Source: Deltaproteobacteria bacterium (GTDB lineage: Bacteria > Desulfobacterota > Binatia > Binatales > Binataceae). From it: 64,000 bases of DNA. Positions 46,760-56,735 of the stretch are shown here, piece after piece. A model generated the notes under the pieces. The model was not told the DNA's origin. It made no database searches and saw only the letters and a program-made list of their open reading frames with translations. The translations under genes were made by a program, and so were the position numbers. The stretch spans positions 21,723-85,722 of the forward strand of contig JAFAHS010000327.1 of NCBI GenBank assembly GCA_019237115.1, in the 5' to 3' direction. Positions within the stretch are counted from its first letter, which is position 1, and every line of letters begins with the position of its first letter.

Positions 46760-47220
46760 ATGGTTTCCTGGTCACAGTTCGAGGCTGGAGCGCCGCAGAT
46801 CGCCGGCGCAGGACGCAAACTAATCCATCAGCACGACATCGGGCTTGCCTATCTCGCCACCCTGCGCAAAGACGGCGCGCCGCGCCTGCATCCAATCTGT
46901 CCGACCGTGTTCGAAGGCGGTCTTTACGCGCTGATCGGGCCGTCCCATAAACAACGCGATCTGCTTCGTGACCGTCGCTTCGCACTGCACAGCTTTCCTG
47001 CCCCGAGGTGGACGATGAGTTCCTGGTGATGGGCCGGGCACGGATGGTCGATGACGAAGGTCTGCGCTTGCGCGTGCTCGCGGACCTCAAGTCAAAGGGG
47101 ATGACCTCAACCGAAGACGAGTTGCTGTTTGAATTCCAGATCGACCGCGCCATGCATGCGGCCTACAACGGTCCGCACGGGACCTGGCCTCCGAACTATG
47201 CGGTATGGACCAAGGGGTAG
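46760..47220 (+). pseudogene. Pyridoxamine 5'-phosphate oxidase-like flavoprotein with a frame break
   Basis: The first part, from ATG 46760 (GAGGAG upstream), encodes a split-barrel FMN-binding fold with GLAYLATLRKDGAPRLHPI and YALIGPSHKQRDLLRD. At about 46996-47003 (CCCC run) the frame breaks and stops at 47029. Adding one C restores FPAPEVDDEFLVMGRAR. The protein then continues to TAG 47220, ending WPPNYAVWTKG, for about 153 residues. The second half starts in the track of a new frame but has no plausible start of its own. It lies just before an LLM-class monooxygenase, whose ATG 47205 overlaps the 3' end. A true mutation or a homopolymer sequencing error are both possible. Confidence 0.7.
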
Positions 47221-48083
47221 GCACAACCGTGCGGTACGCGATCGGATTTCCCATCGCAGGACCTCTGGGCGGCGATCCCCGTTCGGTCGCTGAACTGGCC
47301 TGGATCGCGGAGCAGGCGGGATGGGACGCGGTTCTTCTGGAGGACTATCTGGTTCATCACATCGCGCCCGGACGGATCGCGGTCTCCGATCCGTGGATGG
47401 CGCTGGCCGCTGCTGCGGTGAAAACCACGCGCATCAAGCTTGGGCTCATGGTGGTTGCGCTGCCACGCCGGCGTCCCTGGAAGGTGGCGCGTGAGGCGGT
47501 CTCGCTGGATTATCTCTCCGGGGGCCGGATGATCCTCGGGGTGGGCATCGGCGACATTAATGATCCTGGCTTTGGGCGCGTGGGAGAGGAGACCGATGCG
47601 AAGACGCGCGGGTTGATGCTCGATGAAGCGCTTGAGGTAATCGCCGGCTTGTGGAGCGGACGGCCCTTCAGTTACCAAGGCCGCTTTTACAAAATCCAGG
47701 ACCTTACCCTCCTCCCCGTGCCTTTGCAGCAGCCGCGCATCCCAATCTGGGTAGGCGGCGCGTGGCCCCATCAGGCGCCCGTCCGCCGCGCCGCACGCTG
47801 GGACGGACTGGCGGTCTACAGGGTTTATCGAGATGGAACTTCGGGGCCGGTGTCGGCGGACGAGCTTCGCGCGATCTCAGCAATTGTACGAAGCGGCCGC
47901 GCGTCAGGTGACCCATTCGATCTGGTTGCGGGAGGCTACGATCGCGGCACCGACCCCGCAAAGGCGCGCGACCTGGTCAGGCAAGCCGCGGAAGCCGGAG
48001 CAACCTGGTGGAACGAATACGCGGTCGGCGCGCCCGCGGCGATTCGGGCCCAGGTCCAATCGGGCCCTCTCCGCATCGGCTAA
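47205..48083 (+). CDS. LLM-class flavin-dependent oxidoreductase
   Basis: This 292-residue bacterial luciferase-like barrel has the family blocks GDPRSVAELAWIAEQAGWDAVLLEDYL, TRIKLGLMVVALPRRRPWKVAREAVSLD and SGGRMILGVGIG (split here by description). The IPIWVGGAWPHQAPVRRAARWDG block follows. Such enzymes use FMN or F420. The F420 form is common in related soil bacteria, but the cofactor cannot be read here. The start is ATG 47205, overlapping the upstream gene, or GTG 47229, which has GGGG-TAGG before it and fits the family start better. The substrate is unknown. Confidence 0.88.
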   Translation: MDQGVGTTVRYAIGFPIAGPLGGDPRSVAELAWIAEQAGWDAVLLEDYLVHHIAPGRIAVSDPWMALAAAAVKTTRIKLGLMVVALPRRRPWKVAREAVSLDYLSGGRMILGVGIGDINDPGFGRVGEETDAKTRGLMLDEALEVIAGLWSGRPFSYQGRFYKIQDLTLLPVPLQQPRIPIWVGGAWPHQAPVRRAARWDGLAVYRVYRDGTSGPVSADELRAISAIVRSGRASGDPFDLVAGGYDRGTDPAKARDLVRQAAEAGATWWNEYAVGAPAAIRAQVQSGPLRIG

Positions 48084-48337
48084 GAGCGCTACGGCAGCAG
48101 CGCGCCCGTCGGGTCTTAAGTTTGGGTCGGCGCCTCTTGGCCGTCTGGTCCGACAAGGTCCAGTCTGTTTCCCCACCGCGCACAAGCCGAGAGGGATGTG
48201 CGCAAAACAACAATTGAAACATCTTCCCCCAGGGACCGTCTAAACTATCGGGGTGTTACACAAGCGAGCTTGTGTGACGGCGCGGCAAATAGGAAGATCG
48301 GACCGAAGCGCTGGTTTGACGAGAGCATGAAACCATT

Positions 48338-49507
48338 ATGCGAATAGACCGAAGGCGTCTGCGGCTCGGTACTTTCTTCGCGGTTCTGGTGGCGGCTGCG
48401 GTGCTCGCGCGGCCCGGCGGGCCTTGGGCCGGGCAAAGTTCAAGCCCTCCGTCTCTGGTTATTCCGGGCAATCAAGGGTCGCAAAGCTCGACGCTGGAAC
48501 TGCCGACGACACCCTCCCACCAGGGCGGCGCGCTGAACATTACGCCTACGGTTCCCGGCCCTCAGCAGGAACAGGAACTGACCATCCCGACCCCGCAACT
48601 GCGCGAGCAGCCAGGTTATGCGCAGGTCACCGTCACGGTTACCGATTCCAACGGAAGCTACGTCACCGGTCTTCAGAAGGATGACTTCAAGCTCTACCTC
48701 GATGGACAGCAGCGTCCGATAGAATTCTTCCGCCAGGACCTGAATACCCCGGTCTCGATCGGGATACTGGTCGATACCTCCGGAAGCATGCAACCGAAGA
48801 TTCCGCAGGCGCGCCTGGCAATCGCGGATTTTCTGGACGCTTTGAACCCGCATGACGACCTGTTTCTGTTCGCATTCTCGAGCCGTCCCTACCTGTTGCA
48901 ACCCTTCACCACCGATCATGAGCGGGTGGCCAACAAGCTCATGATCCTTTACGCAAACGGCCAGACCGCGCTGTTCGACGCAATCATCCAAGGACTGCGG
49001 ATGGTCATGACGGGGCGCTATGACAAGAAAGCGCTGCTGGTGGTGACCGACGGCATGGATAACACCAGTCGCGCGCAGGTCGACGAGGTCATCACGCTGG
49101 CGAAGAAATTGGGCGTGCTCGTCTACTCGATCGGAATCGGGGATCCAAATGCCAAAGAGCTCCCCAGCATCGTGATTGGACCCTTCGCCATCGGCGGTGG
49201 CGGCGTCGAGCGGGTCGACGCCCAGACCCTGCACACCTTGTCGACCGAAACCGGGGCCAAAACCTACGTCATACGCCAGGTGGGTGACGGCGCTGCGCTG
49301 AGAAAGGCGTGCCAGCAGATCAGCCTTGAGCTTCGCGAGCAGTATACCCTCGGATTCGTCGCCCCGGATGCAAGTGCCGGAGGCTATCGCAGCGTGCGCG
49401 TCGACTCTCCGTCGCATCCCGACAACACCGTACGCGTGCGCAAGGGCGTGGAAGTTGGAGGCCCCGCGGCATACGCTGCCGGGCGGCCTGGCGAGCCGGT
49501 TCCCTAG
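48338..49507 (+). CDS. VWFA-related domain protein (Acidobacteria-type)
   Basis: This 389-residue exported protein starts with a signal or membrane anchor (about 8-25). A Pro/Gln-rich linker follows, then an Ig-like beta domain (about 93-132: VTVTDSNGSYVTGLQKDDF). The von Willebrand factor A domain begins near residue 138 with an intact MIDAS motif D146-x-S148-x-S150. The later Thr and Asp ligands (NGQTALFDAI, VTDGMDN) are also present. This order is that of the VWFA-related family (TIGR03436), which is abundant in Acidobacteria and of unknown function. It stands alone. Confidence 0.85.
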   Translation: MRIDRRRLRLGTFFAVLVAAAVLARPGGPWAGQSSSPPSLVIPGNQGSQSSTLELPTTPSHQGGALNITPTVPGPQQEQELTIPTPQLREQPGYAQVTVTVTDSNGSYVTGLQKDDFKLYLDGQQRPIEFFRQDLNTPVSIGILVDTSGSMQPKIPQARLAIADFLDALNPHDDLFLFAFSSRPYLLQPFTTDHERVANKLMILYANGQTALFDAIIQGLRMVMTGRYDKKALLVVTDGMDNTSRAQVDEVITLAKKLGVLVYSIGIGDPNAKELPSIVIGPFAIGGGGVERVDAQTLHTLSTETGAKTYVIRQVGDGAALRKACQQISLELREQYTLGFVAPDASAGGYRSVRVDSPSHPDNTVRVRKGVEVGGPAAYAAGRPGEPVP

Positions 49508-49542
49508 CGCTGTCCGGAGCCGCCGGACTTACGGGTGACGAT

Positions 49543-51303
49543 TCAATCCAGCTTGCGCTTGCCGTAGTAGGGCAGCGTGGTGCCCTCCGCCGGCTTCTCC
49601 GGAGCTGCTTCCTCTTTGCGCGGCCGCGGCGCCGCCGCACTATACAGCGCCAGTGTTCCTGGCTCGATAACCTCTGGATCGGTGACGATGTTGACACACG
49701 CGACGCGCCCGCACCCGAGCGCGCGCTTCATCGCGGGCGCTATCTCTTCGGCGCGTTCGACCAGTTCGCCATGCGCGCCCAGCCCTTCTGCCGCGCGCTC
49801 GTAGTGAACCATCCCAAGCTCGGTTGCCAGGTGCTGGCCCTTGCCCCACATGAGTTCCTGCCCGTGCTTTGACATACCCCATTGCTTGTCGTTGTTGACC
49901 ACCACCGTGATCGGCAGATTGTTTTTGGCCGCGGTGTGAAATTCTGAAAAGTTGAGGCCCGCCGACCCGTCGCCGATGATGCAGAACACCTGTTCATTCG
50001 GGTGCGCGGCCTTGGCCGCCATCGCAAAGGGTAGCCCTACGCCGAGACAGCCCAGGTATCCATGGCTCAGAAAGCGCCCGGGACGCCGCGCGGTCCACGC
50101 ATTGCCCATCCACGCCGCGGTCTCGCCACCATCGGCGACCACGATCGCATTCGGGTCTAGCAGCTGCGCGATTTCGCGCGCCATGCGGGCGGGATGAATC
50201 GGTCCGCCGGCGGACTTGAGCGCTTCGTCAAAACGATGCCGTCCGCCGCTGCGGACCGCGCCGAGCCGTTCGCGCCATTCGGAATGCTCGTCGAACTTCA
50301 GTCCTTTTATCGCGTCGATCGCATCGCGGAGGAACTCTCCGCAGTCCGCCACTATGCCGAGCTCGATATCGCGATTGCGCCCGATTTCCTCCGGCTCGAT
50401 ATCGACCTGTACCACGCGCGCATCGCCGGGAATTACCGAGTTCCGGCCGCCGGTAAAAAGCCCGATTCGGGTACCCAGCATGAGGACCAGATCGGCACTA
50501 CCCCCGGTCTTGGCGTGAACCCCGGGGTGGATGGCGCCGAACCCGCCGAACGCCAGGGCGTGATCTTCGGGGATGGAGCCACGTGCTTTGGCGTTGGTCA
50601 TCACCGGTGTGTGTGTGAGTTCCGCAAACTGGACCAGTTCCCCGGCCGCCTGCGAGAACCAGACTCCGCCGCCGGCGAAGATGGCGGGGCGCTTGGCTTG
50701 CTTGAGCCAATCGAGAGCCTGGCGCAGCGCGGTGCGCGAAGGACCGGGCACGGATTGCGGCCGGTACCGTTCGGGAAACTTCACGGTTTCTTCCTCGCTG
50801 CGCGAGAACAGGACATCGATCGGAAGCTCGAGAAACACCGGACCCGGCCGCCCCGAGATCGCGTGGCGGAACGCGGCCGCGACATATTCGGGGATTCGAT
50901 CGGTGTGAGTCACCGAACGCGCCCACTTGGTGATGGGACGCATGATTCCCATCTGATCGACCGCCTGGAGCGGCAGCCGGTCATCGTCGGAAAGGGGACT
51001 GCGCCCGCCGATAAGTACCATCGGAATCGAGTCCATGAATGCATTGGCGACCCCGGTGACCGCGTCGGTGACGCCGGGCCCCGCGGTGACGATGGCGACC
51101 CCCGGGCGGCCGGTGGTGCGCGCCCATCCGTCGGCCATGTGCGCCGCCGCCTGTTCGTGACGCGTGTCGATCACGCGAAAGCCATGGCGCATGCAGGCAG
51201 CGTAGATCGCGTCGAGATGTCCGCCATGCAGGGTAAAAACTTCGTGGACTCCTTCGCGCTCCAGGGCGCGGACGATCATTTCGCCGCCATCGATTTTCGC
51301 CAT
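49543..51303 (-). CDS. Thiamine diphosphate-dependent enzyme, acetolactate synthase-like
   Basis: This 586-residue three-domain ThDP enzyme has the activating N-terminal glutamate in DTRHEQAAAHMADG. It also has a TAGPGVTDAVTG block, a central domain with GTRIGLFTGG and the cofactor motif GDGSAGLNFSEFHTA...NND near the C-terminus. It resembles acetolactate synthase large subunits but also 2-hydroxyacyl-CoA and oxalyl-CoA lyases and sulphoacetaldehyde acetyltransferases. No regulatory small subunit gene (ilvH) is adjacent, so a catabolic carboligase or lyase role is at least as likely as branched-chain amino acid synthesis. Confidence 0.82.
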   Translation of the reverse strand: MAKIDGGEMIVRALEREGVHEVFTLHGGHLDAIYAACMRHGFRVIDTRHEQAAAHMADGWARTTGRPGVAIVTAGPGVTDAVTGVANAFMDSIPMVLIGGRSPLSDDDRLPLQAVDQMGIMRPITKWARSVTHTDRIPEYVAAAFRHAISGRPGPVFLELPIDVLFSRSEEETVKFPERYRPQSVPGPSRTALRQALDWLKQAKRPAIFAGGGVWFSQAAGELVQFAELTHTPVMTNAKARGSIPEDHALAFGGFGAIHPGVHAKTGGSADLVLMLGTRIGLFTGGRNSVIPGDARVVQVDIEPEEIGRNRDIELGIVADCGEFLRDAIDAIKGLKFDEHSEWRERLGAVRSGGRHRFDEALKSAGGPIHPARMAREIAQLLDPNAIVVADGGETAAWMGNAWTARRPGRFLSHGYLGCLGVGLPFAMAAKAAHPNEQVFCIIGDGSAGLNFSEFHTAAKNNLPITVVVNNDKQWGMSKHGQELMWGKGQHLATELGMVHYERAAEGLGAHGELVERAEEIAPAMKRALGCGRVACVNIVTDPEVIEPGTLALYSAAAPRPRKEEAAPEKPAEGTTLPYYGKRKLD

Positions 51304-51503
51304 GACGTGTACCTCCGCTCCGCAGTGATTCTAGGTCGGTGTCATTGAGACCGGCAAACGCGGCCAGGTTCACAGAAAAAAAAGGCCCCACTTCTGATCG
51401 GAAGGATACGACGCAAATACCCGAAGCGGGTCGGCTCGGAATTAATCTCGGGAGAGGCTGGTGCCCTGTACCGCTCGGCTTCGGTGGCGTCTTTAAGGCC
51501 GGC

Positions 51504-52631
51504 CTATTGGCTGGCCAGCTGAGGGCGGACCAGTTCGCCGTCGCGCGCGGCCTGGCCCAGGTTGATGGCGACCATTTCGTTGCCCTCAAGTCCGTGGACG
51601 ACCTGGCAGTGGATACCGTCGTCCTGTCCCAGTACCACTTCGGCCAGGTGGATGCGGTTGTCCTTGACGGTCGGCGCGTAGACCTTGCCGTTGCTGAACA
51701 CCAGTGCGTCATCGGGAACCAGGAGAGTTCTGGACGAGCCGGTGACGGCGATCTCGACGTGCGCGTACATGCCGGGAAGCAGGAGCAGATCATCGTTGGG
51801 AAGATCGACTTCGACCAGCATGGTGCGCGAGTCGTTCATCAAGGCTTCGGGATGCCGGGTGACGGCGCCGCTGAAAGTCCGTCCCGGGAGTTGACTCACG
51901 GTGATACGCGCCGGATTACCATCCTTGACAAATGCGGCGTCATCCTGCGGCATGTGCACGTAAACCCGCACCGGTTTCAGGGTTGCCATACGAAAAATTG
52001 CCTGCTCGGTGTCCTGGGCGGTCGCCATCGCGACCAAGGCTCCCGGGTCGAGGTGCCGCTCGGTTATGATTCCGTCGTACGGTGAGAGCACGCGTTCGTA
52101 GGCCTTTTGTGCGAGCAGCGACTTCCACTTGGCCTCGGCCGATAGCAGGGTCGCGTGCGACTCGTCGGCCTGCTCCTGAGGCATCACGTGCTGCGCCGCC
52201 AGGTTTTGGTAACGACCGTCGGTAAGTGTGGCGATCTGGTAAGCCGCCTGGGCGTCGGCCACCTGTTGGTCGAGTTCCGGTGAAACGAGCACTGCCAGCA
52301 ACTGGTCTTTCTTGACCCGTGCGCCCTTGTCGACGAGGACGCTTTTGATGTAGCCGGAAACCTTCGGGTAGATCGGGCTTTCGAAAAAGCCGTGCACGTC
52401 GGCCGGAAAGGTGAGACTTCGGTTGAGCGGCACCTGCTGCACCGGCACGATCAGAACCAGGGGCCCGCGCCGCTCCTCTTGCTCCAGCGCGTTGGTCTGG
52501 CGGCGAATCCACACTTCACGTGCGAGGACCAGACCGGCCAGCGCGACCAGGACCACGACCACGGACGCCAACCAACCGAAGTAGAAGAGGGCGCCCGAAC
52601 CGGATTGAGTGGGACCGCTGGTTTCAGTCAT
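51504..52631 (-). CDS. RND efflux periplasmic adaptor
   Basis: This 375-residue membrane-fusion protein is anchored by one N-terminal membrane segment (about 15-35). Barrel-sandwich halves flank a short coiled-coil hairpin (DQQVADAQAAYQIATL to AEAKWKSLLAQKAYER), followed by beta-barrel and membrane-proximal domains. It lies 21 bases after the RND permease gene and on the same strand, closing a tetR-permease-adaptor operon. It lacks the conserved lipidation cysteine of AcrA. No outer-membrane factor gene is present beside it. Confidence 0.9.
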   Translation of the reverse strand: MTETSGPTQSGSGALFYFGWLASVVVVLVALAGLVLAREVWIRRQTNALEQEERRGPLVLIVPVQQVPLNRSLTFPADVHGFFESPIYPKVSGYIKSVLVDKGARVKKDQLLAVLVSPELDQQVADAQAAYQIATLTDGRYQNLAAQHVMPQEQADESHATLLSAEAKWKSLLAQKAYERVLSPYDGIITERHLDPGALVAMATAQDTEQAIFRMATLKPVRVYVHMPQDDAAFVKDGNPARITVSQLPGRTFSGAVTRHPEALMNDSRTMLVEVDLPNDDLLLLPGMYAHVEIAVTGSSRTLLVPDDALVFSNGKVYAPTVKDNRIHLAEVVLGQDDGIHCQVVHGLEGNEMVAINLGQAARDGELVRPQLASQ

Positions 52632-52652
52632 AGTCGCCTCCTCTCGTCCGCT

Positions 52653-55600
52653 TCAGTCCTTCTCTGCCTGCTCGACCATGGCGCCGATTATAGCGTCGCG
52701 TTCGCGCTTCCCGAGGTATTTGCCGGTAAACAGCGAGTATACCGCGGGCACCACAAACAGGGTCATCGCGGTCGCCGCGATTAATCCTCCGATCACCGCG
52801 CGACCCAACGGCGCGTTCTGTTCGCCGCCCGCGCCTAGCGCCAGCGACATCGGCAGCATGCCGAGAATCATGGCCAGCGCGGTCATCAAGACCGGGCGCA
52901 TCCGTACCGTCGCGGCCTCGACCGCCGCCTCCATCGCACTCTTTCCCTGACCGCGCAAATCGTCGGCGAAAGTAATCAGCAGGTTTCCGTTGGCGACCCC
53001 GACCCCGACCGCCATGATGGTTCCCATCAGCGATTCGACGTTGAGCGTGGTCCGGGTCGCGATCAGCATCCACAGCACCCCGGCGAGCGCGCCGGGCACC
53101 GCCATCATGATGATGAAGGGGTCGAGCCAGGACTGGAAATTCGTCGCCATCAGCAGGTAAACGAGCACGATTGCCAGCAACAGCCCTGCCCCCATGCTTC
53201 CGAACGAGGCGTGCATCGCTTCGCTCTGCCCCAGAATCTTCACACTGGTACCGCGTGGCACGGCCTTGAGTTCGTCGACCTTGCGCTGGACGGCGGCGCT
53301 CACGCTGCCGAGGTCGCGGCCTTCCACGTCGCAGTTGACGTCGAGTACCCGCTGCACGGTGTAGTGATTTATTCCCTGCGCCTGCACCTCGTGGCGGATG
53401 TTTGCGAGGTTGGCGAGAAACTGCGGCGCGGGCGGGGCGCCGTCGATTACCGACGGAGTCAAAGGGGTGCGACCGATGGCCTGGATGGAGTCCACGATAT
53501 GCTGCGGGGTCTGGACCGATACCGAATAGTTGACGCCGTTGCGCAGATCGAGCCACTGATTCGGTGCGATGACCGAGCTCGAGCTCAGCGAGGTAAGCAC
53601 GCTGGTGGTGACGTCGTGCTGGGTAAGGCCGAGCTCGAGCGCCTTGTCCCTGTCGACCTGCACGCGCAGGGTCGGGTAGTCGAGTACCTGCGCGATCCGG
53701 GTGTTGGCGGCGCCGGGGATGGTCTCGATTTCATTCTTGAGCTTCTCGGCGAGCGCAAAGGACGCATTGAGATCGCGGCCGGTGATTTGCACATCGATCG
53801 GCGCGGAAAGGCCGAAGCTCAGCACCTGGCTCACGATGTCGGCGGCTTGCGGGTAAATGGTCAGCTGGGGGAATTTGGCGCGCACCCGGTCCAGGATGGC
53901 TCTGGTGTATTTGGCGCTGGAGTCGTGATTTTCGCTCAGCTGTATCTGCAGGTCGGCATCCTGCGGACCGAGCGTATCGGTCTGGTAGAACAGCAACGCC
54001 CAATACACCGGCAACCCGACGTGATCGGTCATCAGCTTGAGCTGAGTTTGCGGGATGATGCCGCGAATCTCGTTTTCAACATCGTCCAGGATTCGGGAAC
54101 TCTCCTCCAGCCGCGTACCCACGGGGACCCGAACGTGGAGCCGAATCATGCCGCTGTCCACGGTCGGGAAAAAGTCCTCGCCCACCACCCGCAACAACAC
54201 CATCGAAGCGAGCACCAGGATGGCAACGCATCCCAGCGTGAACCCGCGATGCGCCATCACGCTGGTCAGTCCACGCCGATAGCGTTCGCGCATCCGCTCG
54301 AAGCCATGCTCGAAGCGGGTGGTCAGAATGCCGAGTACGCCGCCGGCCCGGTTTTCGTGATGCTCCTCGGTGAGCAGGTGCAGGGCCATGCTGGGCACCA
54401 AAGTGCGTGAAAGCAGGTACGAGGCGAGCATCGCGTACACCACCGCCAGGGCCAGCGGGGTGAACAGGAACCGGGCAACGCCGGTAAGTGCGACTACCGG
54501 AGAGAACACGATGCAGATGGACAGGGTGCCAATGAACGCGGGAACCGCGATCTGTCGGGCGCCGTCGAGAATCGCAACCCCGAGCGGTTTGCCCATCGCG
54601 TGATTGCGATGAATATTTTCCACTTCCACGGTCGCGTCATCGACCAGCATTCCCACCGCCAGCGAAAGTCCGCCGAGCGTCATCAGGTTGATCGTCTGTC
54701 CGGAAAGCTTGAGTCCGACGATCGAGGTCAGGATAGCCAGGGGTATCGAGGTGATGACGATAATCGTGCTGCGCCAGGAGCCCAGGAACAGCAGGGTCAT
54801 CAGACCGACCAACGCCGCCGCCAGCGCTCCTTCCTCGAGCACGTCCCGTAGAGCGCGCCGGACGAACACCGACTGGTCGAAGGCCAGCTCCGCCCTAAGC
54901 CCGGGCGGCGCGATCGCCATCATCGGACCGAGCGCCTGTCTGACCGCATCCACCACGGTGAGCGTGGACGCGGAGGGATGTTTCAGGATGAGCCGGTAGG
55001 TAGAGAGCTTGCCGTTAACGCGTACGATGTCGGTTTGGACGGCATGGCTGTCGCTAACCTTGGCGACGTCGCCGATATAAACCGGCGCACCATTGAGTTC
55101 CTTGATCGGCAGGCGGTTGAGGTCCTCGACCGTGGGGGGGCTGCCGTTGAGCACCACGTTGTATTCAACGTTGCCGATCTTGGCGGTGCCGCCGGGAATG
55201 ATGACATTCTGATTCAGCAGCGCGGTGACCACATCCTGCGGCGACACTCCGCGCGCGTACATTCGCGACGGGTCGATATTCACCATCACCGAGCGCGAAG
55301 TTCCGCCGAAGGGAGCCGGCGAGGAGAGGCCGGGAATGGTGAACAGAAACAGGCCGGCGAAGTTGAACCCGAAGTCGTAAAGCTGGCGCTGCGACAAGCG
55401 GTCGCTCGAAAACACCAGAAACGCGATCGGCACGTTGGTCGCGTTGTAGTCGATGACGCTCGGCGGGCTGATTCCCGGTGGCAGGATATTTTTGATCGCT
55501 TCGCAGACCGCGGTGAGCTGGGCGATCGCAAGTCCGGTATCCGAACCGGCTTGGAAATAGAATTTCAGGAGGCCGATGCCGTTGTAGGAGACCGACTCGA

Positions 55601-55841
55601 TGTGATCGACCCCGTTGACCGTGGTCGAGGCCGCGCGCTCGCTGATGTTGACGACGCGCTGTTCCATTTCCTGGGCAGACAGTCCGGGGTAGTTCCAGAC
55701 CATGTTGACCAGTGGCATGTCGATGGCGGGGAAGATGTCGAAGTTCATCCGGCCCAGCGACACGATGCCGAGCAGCAGCATCAGGGCCGACATGACCGCG
55801 ACCGTGACCGGGCGCCGCAGGGCTAATTGGACGATCCACAT
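52653..55841 (-). CDS. RND-superfamily efflux permease (HAE1/AcrB-like)
   Basis: This 1,062-residue inner-membrane proton/drug antiporter has twelve membrane helices in two pseudo-repeats. Two large periplasmic loops lie between TM1-2 and TM7-8. The start WIVQLALRRPVTVAVMSAL is typical. The proton-relay Asp pair sits in TM4 (SLAVGMLVDDATVEVENI), and the second-half GVGVANGNLLITFADD block is intact. It resembles multidrug (AcrB/MexB-like) or aromatic-hydrocarbon pumps, not metal pumps such as CusA. Its start overlaps the TetR stop by one base. Confidence 0.93.
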   Translation of the reverse strand: MWIVQLALRRPVTVAVMSALMLLLGIVSLGRMNFDIFPAIDMPLVNMVWNYPGLSAQEMEQRVVNISERAASTTVNGVDHIESVSYNGIGLLKFYFQAGSDTGLAIAQLTAVCEAIKNILPPGISPPSVIDYNATNVPIAFLVFSSDRLSQRQLYDFGFNFAGLFLFTIPGLSSPAPFGGTSRSVMVNIDPSRMYARGVSPQDVVTALLNQNVIIPGGTAKIGNVEYNVVLNGSPPTVEDLNRLPIKELNGAPVYIGDVAKVSDSHAVQTDIVRVNGKLSTYRLILKHPSASTLTVVDAVRQALGPMMAIAPPGLRAELAFDQSVFVRRALRDVLEEGALAAALVGLMTLLFLGSWRSTIIVITSIPLAILTSIVGLKLSGQTINLMTLGGLSLAVGMLVDDATVEVENIHRNHAMGKPLGVAILDGARQIAVPAFIGTLSICIVFSPVVALTGVARFLFTPLALAVVYAMLASYLLSRTLVPSMALHLLTEEHHENRAGGVLGILTTRFEHGFERMRERYRRGLTSVMAHRGFTLGCVAILVLASMVLLRVVGEDFFPTVDSGMIRLHVRVPVGTRLEESSRILDDVENEIRGIIPQTQLKLMTDHVGLPVYWALLFYQTDTLGPQDADLQIQLSENHDSSAKYTRAILDRVRAKFPQLTIYPQAADIVSQVLSFGLSAPIDVQITGRDLNASFALAEKLKNEIETIPGAANTRIAQVLDYPTLRVQVDRDKALELGLTQHDVTTSVLTSLSSSSVIAPNQWLDLRNGVNYSVSVQTPQHIVDSIQAIGRTPLTPSVIDGAPPAPQFLANLANIRHEVQAQGINHYTVQRVLDVNCDVEGRDLGSVSAAVQRKVDELKAVPRGTSVKILGQSEAMHASFGSMGAGLLLAIVLVYLLMATNFQSWLDPFIIMMAVPGALAGVLWMLIATRTTLNVESLMGTIMAVGVGVANGNLLITFADDLRGQGKSAMEAAVEAATVRMRPVLMTALAMILGMLPMSLALGAGGEQNAPLGRAVIGGLIAATAMTLFVVPAVYSLFTGKYLGKRERDAIIGAMVEQAEKD

Positions 55842-56521
55842 TAGACCCGCGCTCCCGGGCTTGCGTAGCGGCTTGAACCTTTGCGCCGGCCTTCGAAGAC
55901 CGGCGGCGCCACGGGCTTAAGACGGCGTATCACGGCCCTCACGAATGCGGTCCAGCGTGCCTGGAAGCGCGAGTCTCCGGGCGACGCGCCGGTTATCAGC
56001 CTGGTGAGTTGCGGAAAAGCGAGCGGGAAGGTGGTAAGCGCCATGTTGGAAAGCAGTAACATGCGTGGATCCAGGTCGGAGGGCAATTGGCGGGCACGCT
56101 GGAACCCGGCAAACTGACCGATCGCACGGTCGTAGCAGCGCTTGCGCTGCGAGCGCGCGATCATTCGGGTCGCAGTCGCGTCCAGGGCCTCCCATTCCAT
56201 CAGGCGCACCCAGGCCCGGTCGCGGCATCCGAACTGAAACCAGAACGCGGTCGACTCCTCGGGGGCCGTGTAGGTGGCGAGGTCCAGTTGCGCGGCGCGC
56301 AGAGCAAACCGCCGCCGCATCACCTCGCGATACAGTTCGTTCTTCGCACCGAAGTAGCTGTAGAGCATGCGCTTGTTGATCCGCGCACGCTGCGCGATGC
56401 GATCGACCCGTGCGCCTGCCAGGCCATGTTCCGAGAACTCGCGCAGGGCGGCCGCCAAAATTCGCTCCCGGCTGCGAGCAGAGTCGCGCTTGAGAGGAGT
56501 TGTCGGCCGTCTGCGCGCCAT
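55841..56521 (-). CDS. TetR-family regulator of the RND pump
   Basis: From ATG 56521 this regulator has 226 residues. The helix-turn-helix lies at about 18-62 (RERILAAALREFSEHG then GARVDRIAQRARINKRMLYSYFG, given in two parts). The ligand domain is helical. The last 40 residues are basic and unlike the core. The stop shares a base with the RND permease start, so it is the first gene of that operon. An earlier ATG at 56560 is possible but adds a non-conserved basic front. Confidence 0.88.
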   Translation of the reverse strand: MARRRPTTPLKRDSARSRERILAAALREFSEHGLAGARVDRIAQRARINKRMLYSYFGAKNELYREVMRRRFALRAAQLDLATYTAPEESTAFWFQFGCRDRAWVRLMEWEALDATATRMIARSQRKRCYDRAIGQFAGFQRARQLPSDLDPRMLLLSNMALTTFPLAFPQLTRLITGASPGDSRFQARWTAFVRAVIRRLKPVAPPVFEGRRKGSSRYASPGARV

Positions 56522-56735
56522 GACTGGCACTCCGCGTCGCCGCGAAACCATAAAATCCACGGACCGTAACTGATTGGTTACTTCTAGGCCAGGAAGCCCA
56601 GCGAGTCAAAGGAATTGGGGCGGGCTCGCCGAGATTTCGGGAGGGACCCAAGTCCCTCGGCGTGCTCACCAGCCCTCCCTTTCAGCTGCGCTAATTCCTG
56701 CTTGCAGCGGGACGGGTCCTAAGGGCCCGGGAAAT

